Shown piece by piece: positions 53,201 to 62,200 of a DNA stretch of 64,000 nucleotides; positions within the stretch are counted from its first letter, which is position 1, and each line of letters opens with the position of its first letter. This stretch comes from an uncultured Bacteroidota bacterium (GTDB lineage Bacteria; Bacteroidota; Bacteroidia; Bacteroidales; VadinHA17): the NCBI GenBank assembly GCA_903844815.1, contig CAIMVD010000029.1, forward strand, positions 1 through 64,000, written 5' to 3'. The position numbers were made by a program, and so were the translations under genes. Under the pieces are notes generated by a model. It had not been told where the DNA came from and made no database searches. It saw only the letters and a program-made list of their open reading frames with translations.

Positions 53201-56200
53201 GCCCTCCGCTGAATAAACCGTACTTTCCGCTATCTATGTTTAAAATAACACCATCTTTTATTAAATTATCTCCGAAAGCTTCTTTTGCCCTGTTCAACAT
53301 AGCATAGTCAGACGCAGAGGCATTTAAAGCTCCTGACGGATGATTGTGTACAATATAAACAGCATCAGGATTGAATCTTTTTATCCCATCAGCCAGAGCA
53401 AGATGCCATACCACTGAAGCGTATGGACTTCCTATTGAAATATGCTGAATTATTGGTTTGCCATTTTTAACATATACATAGAAAACATTTTCAACCGCCT
53501 GATCTTCAAGACTGCGAAACAGGTATGCTACATCATCATAGGATTCAATTTTTTCATTACCTGTAAAGGTAAATCCCTTATTGGCCCTGTATTTTCGCTC
53601 AACAGATGAATATTCTCCCTCATTGAGTTTACGAAGGGCTGGATTTGTTAGTCTATCAGTTCTCCCAGCGGTAGTGGGATCTCCCGGTTGTTGTACGTTA
53701 TTGTTTCCCGATGAAGGCTCGTCTCCGAAGGCAAGTTTATAATGTATAACTTCACCTTTGGTGGTTGTATATTTACCTTTTTTTTCTTCAACATTAGTCG
53801 AAGTTGCTTCCGCAATAAATTTCTGCCTATTGTCATCATTGGAAAAGACGAATCCCTTTACAAATCTACTATAATACCCGGCATTCTTTTCAGCTTTTTT
53901 TCTTATTATATCATATTCTGACCAGTCAAGCCGTTTTTTAGGTTTTGCCACAAAAAGGTCTTGTCCTGTCCTAGAATGTTTAATTGTTTCAAGTTTAAAT
54001 TCACTTGCAGAATCTTGACTTATATCTTCATACTGTTTAATCGGTTTCTCTGTTTCAACAGGTTTCTCAGGAATATTTCTCTTAGCGATATTCATGTCTT
54101 CGAGTTCATCAAAGAACTCGGAAACAGTCTTAACATCGTCCATCTCAATATTTCGTGACTGAGGAAGGTTGTCATATTGCGCTGAGAATCTTCTTTGTGC
54201 CTCTGCTTCTATTTGTAGTGGAGTATTCATTGCAAAATAGCGACCAGCAAGGAGAGCTTGCATTTGTTCGGCTTTGATCTCATTAAGGAATTGCGCCTTG
54301 GTCTTTATGACAACTTTGTCAACAATGACTACCCTACACGATACCGCAGTACCGGCTTGTTCAAATGTTATCCTTGGCAGCTTTATGGTTGCAACAAGAT
54401 GAACGTCAGGGTTAAGCAGTTTCCCATTTAAGTCAGTTCCGTTCACGAATGATTCCCATCGCTTATCCATCATGCCCCCATTTGGAATGATGGCAACCAG
54501 GCGACCTCCATCCCTAAGGTGTTTAAAGGCCTTCGCTACATGGTCCATAGCCATTTTACCGCCGGCACCAAACGGAGGATTCATCGCAATCCCATCAAAC
54601 TTATTTACAAGGTCAAGGTCCTCAAAATTCTGATTTATAAGCCTCCTTGTTCCTCCTGCTGCTCTTACATTCAGCCTCGAAAAGAGAGTATATGACGGTT
54701 CTACAACAGTTGTAGAGCCTGTTTCAGGGAACCACATTGCTATCGCCCCATTTCCTGCACTTGGTTCAAGTACCTGATCTCCTTCCCTAAGATCCAGCCA
54801 TTCAGTCATCTTCTGTCCAAGAGGCTCAGGTGTCGGGAAAAAATCGGTCCCTGCTCTCTCGTCCCTTTTTCCCCGTATCCTCTGATTGGTGTTATATACA
54901 AGTACTGCTTTGCGGAAGCGTGATACATTGGACACCTCTCGTTTGTCATATTCCTTTCCTCCTTTCCCCTGGTCAACTGTGGGGTCGTCTTTTTTAGAGT
55001 TGAATAAAACTCCCTCGGCAAACGATCTTATGAGGTCCCTTGCCTGATTTCCGACTGCAAGGTTCTCCGTTGTGCTTAACTTCCGGTTGATGCTATTGCC
55101 GAAGGCTGCAATCTCCATATCAAGACCAAGAATAGGATATTCAAATATGGCATCCGTTTCCTGTCCAATCCTGAAAATACGCCCTTCGATTTGCAGAGCT
55201 GTCGTTGAAGATTGAGGGAGAGACATATTCATAATAACCCTCTGATGCTTCCCGGTGGTATCATGGAGAGAAATTCCTTCTTTGCCAGCTTCTTCCTGGA
55301 CTACCAGTATATCAACGCCTGAATTGTCATCATTGAACTTCCTGATGTTTTCAGATTTGTCTTTCTTAGGAGTATCACCATTGAGAAGTACTACCCTGTC
55401 ACCGAATGCTTTAACAATCTGATCTATCGCTGATGTGTAGTTGAGTGTTTTTTCATATTCTAACAGGTCTGCAAACTTTTCCGCAAAAGCGTCAATTTCC
55501 GCTAATGTCTTTAATGCTGTTTCTTTATGTTCGGGTGTTTCAGTATCATCTTCAATGATCCCGTTACAGTTATTCGTTGTTGCCCTGAGAATGAGTGCAA
55601 ATGGAGGTTCGACATTGGCCTGTTTCCTTCTATGAAAAACAACAACCTTCCTTCCCATTTCAAGATGCTTCCCTATTCGGGGAATAGACATAGAAGCCCT
55701 TAAGGATTCAAATAGCTGAGTTGTGTAGTTATAGTCGAAAAACACATCACGAGCAATAGCCTGAAGCCCCTGAAACTGACCTCCCTCACCATGAGTAAAT
55801 ATTTCGCTGAATCCTTGGTTTATAAGATCGGCATTATCAAGAGCAACAAGGGGGAATTCCCTTGAATAGTCCATGTTGCTTTCAATAGCCCTTCCTGACA
55901 TTACCCCTTGTGCCATAAGCTTCTCAGCGAAAGCAATCTCCTGCATCGCTATTGCTTCTGCACTTGCGTTGCTTCTGGTTTGTAGGTTATTGTTCTTCCA
56001 TTCATAGGCACCGCCAAAGTTGTCAAGGAAGAATCTACCTTCCGGATCAACCCTGCTCTGTCCTCTGCTTTTCGGTTCGTATGTAGTCTCATTCCCCCAA
56101 TCAAACAGGGAACCATTTGCATACCTGAGGTTAAAATGTGTTTTAAATGGTGTTGCCGATAGGAATACTACCTTGGTTTTCTCAAAAGCTTTCTTTGCTC

Positions 56201-59200
56201 GTTCTTCCAGAGCAGGAGTAGCTTCTTTGATCTTTTCTTTAAGAACATCAAGCCTGTCATCGTACTTTTTAATCCTTGTTCTGATTTCGTCAAGCTGCCA
56301 ATCCATCAGATCAAGATTATTGGTGCTTTTTCTCTCTTGTCTTACCAGTTCGTTAAGTTGCTTCTGTTCTACCCAAAGAGGGTGAACGCTAGATATTCTA
56401 TTAAAGGCTTGGCTGGGAGTAATATTGCCATGTAAATAATGAGCTGAGGTTGTAGCTGAACTCTTTCCGTGCTTATCCTCCATGAGCCGGTGCGATTCAT
56501 CGTACATGATCAGGTCAAGATCACGGTTTTTCAGATTGTCATTGGCCCTGAATGAGGCATAAGTGGTTACGCAGATACCCTGGCCTTTATCCTTTGTGTT
56601 TTTTAGGACAGAGACATTAAGCCCAAAGCTGGCTGCTTCCTTTATCCAATCATTTATCTTGGCTTCGCTGGGGACAACGATCAGGATATCTGTTTTGCCC
56701 TGTTTTGCAAATCGCTTGATGATTCCTAGCCCGGAATAGGTCTTACCCGTGCCTGTCCCATTTGTAAACAACATTCCTTTGCCGTTGGCAAGTTCTTTGG
56801 TCTTGTGTTCTTCGCCAAAAAACCGTTTTTCAGCCTTTAGAACATCGTCCTGTTGTTCGGGGAGACATAATGGAAGCGTTTCCCTTACGTTGGCTTCATC
56901 CATCAACTTTACAGGGATGGATTCAGCCTTCTTTTGCTCTATTTTCTTTAGCCTTGTACGTTCTTGAAACGAACCTGATATTCTTTCGCCACCGATCTCA
57001 CCTTCTTCTCCTGTTCCCTCGTCAGTGATATCATGTCCCCCTGTGCCACCAATATCATCTCCTCGACCGTCAAAATCTCCGGCATCGCCGTCCTCAGGCC
57101 AGAAATCCTCGTCTTGCGGATGTACTCCGTTATCGCCTCGTTCTCCAGGAGCAGGACCAAATAGACTCCGATTACCCTTGCCACTTCGTCGTCCGCCTGA
57201 GCCTCCACCTCGTTTCTTATTGCCATTTCCCACTGATCCGCTTCCTCCTCCTCCATCAGGAAGGCCCGTTTGATCTCCGGGTATATCATCGGCACTGTCT
57301 TGGCTATCTCGTTCGCTATCTCCTGGTCTATCAGATACATCTTCTTGAGGTTTAATGGTTTCTAAATCAAATTTACTAACAATATCGTAACTTTCCAAGG
57401 ATAATTCTGCATATTCATGCCAATCTCTTATGCTATTATAGATTATTTTCAGGTAGGGCTTAATGTTTATCCCAAGTTCATTGATCATTCGTTGGGCAAA
57501 TTCAGCAAAAGTCCTTGCACTAGCCTCAATATGATACGCACCTAGTATCATCCCATCCGAAATTATCCCAAGGTCCATGCCCATATTAAGGTTGTTCAGC
57601 CTCTTCCTATTGCGTTCCCTTGCAGCAGCAGCAGCGTCAGTCTTAACCACCTTATTGTCCTGTCCGTATGTGCTTGTTGGTGTAGGAGGAGGTGTAGCTG
57701 GTTCGTTTCTTAATTGCTCCGTGAATGAATCAAGTTCCGCTTCAGTCTTTAATGTGGTAGGGAATGTTAGGTTAGGATTATATGAATAAAATGCAGCTTC
57801 ATAACTGCCATTATAAGTTTTATATCTCACTATATACTCCCATCCCATCGGAGTATGTTTTTTGCTTTTCAGCTTACCATCAAAGTATTCAGGTTTGACA
57901 TCATCCTGAGGCTTGTTTGGAGGTGTAAGATCCTTAGACTGATCCTTAGTGAATATAAGTCTTTCCTTCATTCCCTGTTTAGGGTCCCTCTTCCATGCAG
58001 CTCTATAACCAGCTTCGGATAAGTACTTGGCTATCTTTGCTTCCTGGTCATCAATACCAAATCCCTGAGGATTATTGTCGGCTGATTCATGTAATGCAGC
58101 AAGTGCCTTATTGAATCCCGGCAACTTGGTTAAGTCTTCCGGGGGAGTAAATTCGTCTTTGGCAGGCTGCTTTGCTTCCTTAAAATACCCGTCATTTATG
58201 TTTGTAAAGAGTTCCTTTGCAGAAAGATCAACCTTGTCTGTGGGAATAGTACTATCTGCCTTTTCATACATAGATACTTCAATGCTTCCGTTAGCAAGGG
58301 GCTTAAGTTGTATCTTCTCGTAATATTCGCTACTCCATACCTTTGAAGCAGCTTCTTCGATCTCTTGTATTGGAAGCAGGGACCAACGATCCCAGACCTT
58401 AGGATCAAGCTTATGGTCATATATGATTGTTCCGTGTCCTTCTTCGTCAGGTTCATATCTAAGGAATCCTTCTTTTGGGTGTGTCGCCACGCTAAAGGGA
58501 CGGAGAGCCATTTTATAGCGATATTCCTGCTGGGGTTCTTTCTTATCTCCTTTAATCTGATCGGGTTCAGGATTATCGTACTTTATCTCCTGTTGGTTTC
58601 CCTTTAAGATATCGGTTATCTTCTGTTGAAGGAGTTGGTCATTTCTTTCCATCTCCTGTATGCTCTTTTCTATTGTATCGTTAAAAGGTTTAAGAGCAGC
58701 CTGAAGGTTCTCTTTCTTGGGTTCAAAGAAATCTCCTGCAAACATGTCCTGGGAATCAGCATTATTATCGCCAAAGACCCCATTTCGGCCCTGAAGTTCC
58801 TTTTCTTTCCTATCACGCTTCTTCTGAGTATCAATTATTCGATCTCCAATCTTGTCATTCACTGCAAGGTTTTCTTCAACCAGCTTTTGGATCTGACTAA
58901 GCTTGGATTGATCAATGGTCTTATCAATGGCATTAAGTTTCTCCTCAATCTTTGGAACTTCCTGCTCCTCGATCAACTTTAATGTCCTTAATTCTTTAGC
59001 AGTTGATGCTGAAGGATTCTTTTCAAGCTCTTTTATTCGGGCTTGCCTGGCTTTTTGTTGTGATAATGCAACAAAATAATGCCAAAGGTCCTTTGTCTTT
59101 TCTTGTTCAGTCTTTACAGGGGCAGGTTTCTCAATCTTCTGTTTATTGATTTCGTTGCTTGCCCAATTATTACTTTTATATTCTTCCAGAACATTCAAAG

Positions 59201-62200
59201 GAACTTTTTTACCGTCTTCAATAGCAGCTTTAACATGTTTAGGATGGGCTGCCTTTGCGATAGCAACTGCATCTATGTCTTTACTCCCTAATGAATTAAC
59301 ATATTCAGCAGGTGTCATCTGCCAGGGTTCCTTATCTCCTTCAGCTGGTTCGGCCTGTTCAGCTTCTTTAGCAGCTCTGCGGTCATGCAGTCTTGTTTCG
59401 GCATTGTACTTAGAACCACCTGTGTAGCTATTAACGACATCATCTACATTAAAGGGGAGCTTGTCATTGACTGCATCTTTAATATATCCCAGGAGAGCAT
59501 CGGTTCCCTCCGGTAGTGATGGGAGTGCAGGGAAGTCCTCTTGTAACAGGCTGTACCATTCTCTTAGCTGGCTCTCTTTTTCTCCTTCACCAAATCCATT
59601 TGTAGGAGATGTTAAGTTATCAAGCGTTTTGATATCAATAGGGTATTTCAGACCTACCAACCTCATAATCCACTTGCTATATATGTTATGCCAGGAATAC
59701 AATTCTGCGTGTTCACGAAGGGAGCCTAGTTTTATGGCATCATCAATCTTTTTCTGCATGGGATGATCCTCAGGCAGTTCTGACTTGAATTCTTTAAGAC
59801 TTTTTAGTTTATCAGATATTGTTTGCCAGGCATCATGGGCATTCTCACCTCTTACGTCCTTTATAAGGTCCTCATAATTCTTTAGTACCTTAGGATCAAT
59901 AGAAACTAACTTGTTGGATTGTCCCCAGGCTTCTTTTTGTGGTTTTTCAAGCTCTCCTCCATGTTTGCCAGTATCTCCGGGATTGTTTTCTTCTCCGCTT
60001 TGGCTCTCAGGCACACTAGGTCCATGAACGCTTTGAATAGCTGTGCTTCCTCGTCTGTTTGCTTGTTCATTTTGTAGTTCTGTTTTAAGTTTGAGTAATT
60101 CATCAGCACTTAATCCGAATGGTGTTAAATTACTAACTATCTCTGGATTAAATTCAATATCATTCAATAACTTATCAACGTCAAGACCGTTTTTATTAGT
60201 ATATTCCTGTAAAATAATTTTAACATCAGGGGTATCCATAAAATCATCAAAAACCTTATTCACTTTTGGGAAATTAGCCTCCTGATCGGCCTCTAATTGT
60301 GCTGCTTCCAATTCTTCATCACTTGGCAGCATGTGATCTGGCATACCATCAATATTCTTTGATCTTTCAAGGGCCTTTACCATATCCCATTTGGTGCGAT
60401 ACCTATGTAAGATATCTATGATCGCATTTACCATATCCACGCTCTGACCTCCATCTGCAAACTCAAAGCCGTTTTGTAAACTTTGGTGAAATACGTCAAG
60501 CGAAACACCATCGTCGCTGATAAATTGGAAGAATTGAAGTTTTCGCAGTTCTTCAGATCCCCTTTCATATCCTGCATATCTTATAACATCGTCTGTCTTA
60601 ACTTTCCCCTTTCCAATAAAGAACTGCAATGCTTCTTCTTCAAAGCTATTAGGGGTCTGTTCCATGGCCCTTAGTTCTCTCGCCGTAAACGCTGGTCTTT
60701 TAACCTTTGGCTTCTGTTTAACAGGTTTCTTGGTCCTCGTCCCATCACCGAGCCATTCCTTGAACTGTTCTACCGGCATTTCGGTCATTGCGCCAAGACC
60801 TTTCCAATCTGGGTCGTAGTTTGCATGATACCCTTCCCTTGCTTCTTCCTCTGAATTAAAGCCAAGCATGACCTTATGTTCATCAAACTTACCGGTCTTG
60901 GGATCAACCTGATCAACTACAAACACCTTTGTGGATGCAGGATTGTTGCCTACAAATACATCAACCTGATCCCCGTCCTTGCCTTTTGTCCTTTTGAAAT
61001 AGCCATAGGAGTGATTCATCATTGTACTCCACTTCTTTCCCTTGCTATCCGTCCCGGATCGAATTGTCCCAGGAGCGTTCTCTAAGGTTATAGGCATCCC
61101 TTGTATGGTTACATGGCCTTTTGTGGCATTCCCTGCCTTCTTCTGTGCATCGGAAGGATGACCGTCTACCTGATCATTGGCTGCTGTGATGTCTACCTGT
61201 GCCGCTTGCTCGTCAGTGGCTACTGCACTACCTCCCTTAGGTGCCGGGTACTTCTTCTGATACTCAACTACTTCTGCTCTTAATTTCTTAGCATAAGCCT
61301 GGGCTGCCTGAGACTGACGGGGTGCCATCTCGTCAATTTCTTTAAGATAATCCACCAGTTCTGCACCGATTGCCTCTTTCTCAGTATTATATGGTTTACT
61401 ATACTGTGAAGGACCAGACGCATGGCCTGAATCTCCAATATGTAGGGAACTTCCTGCAAACCAATGACCTGAAGGAGATTCCTTTGTGCTAATGGAATTC
61501 AATATTGCCCATCCCTTTTTATGTGGTGTAAATGCGATTACTTCCTCATGTCTTGACTTCCAATTATTTGCGGGATACTCTGCTGCCTTAGCATTTTCAA
61601 ATCCGTATTTCTGAGCGAGTGCGTCATTATCCTTAGCTCTCTGTGTGGCTTGGTCTGCCCTAGCTTGATTTTCTTTGCTCTCTATAACAGACTTGGTATA
61701 TTCAACCCATTCATTAGGTGTATAATCCTCTTTGTTTTTTAATGTACCATCTGGGTGTTTTGCAAACTTGATTTCTCCGTTATCCTGTCCCGGCTGTTGG
61801 TCTTGTTGATCAAATCCAAACGGAGAACCTGGTACATTGCTAACTTTGGCTTGTTCCGCTTCAAACTCTGCCTTGATCTCTGCATGAATCTGTGCAGCTT
61901 CCTCTGGTCCCACTTCAGGAACGGCTTGGTATATCCTTGCAGGGGATGATTTTGCAGCCTCCTCATAACTCCCTCCGAACGTATCAAGGACAATCTGCTT
62001 TTTCTGCTGATAGGTTGGCTCCTGGCCTAGGTTTGGTGCCTGCCCCTGACCTCCCGATATCTGCCCTTCCGTCTTGGTAGCGGTGGCAGTTTCATCGGTG
62101 GCAGGAGAAGATTGTAACCGGTTATAACCGGTTACAATCGGTAGATTACTCGTATCTTGCGGAATTGACACAATCTTAAACTGATCTGCTTCAAGAGGGT

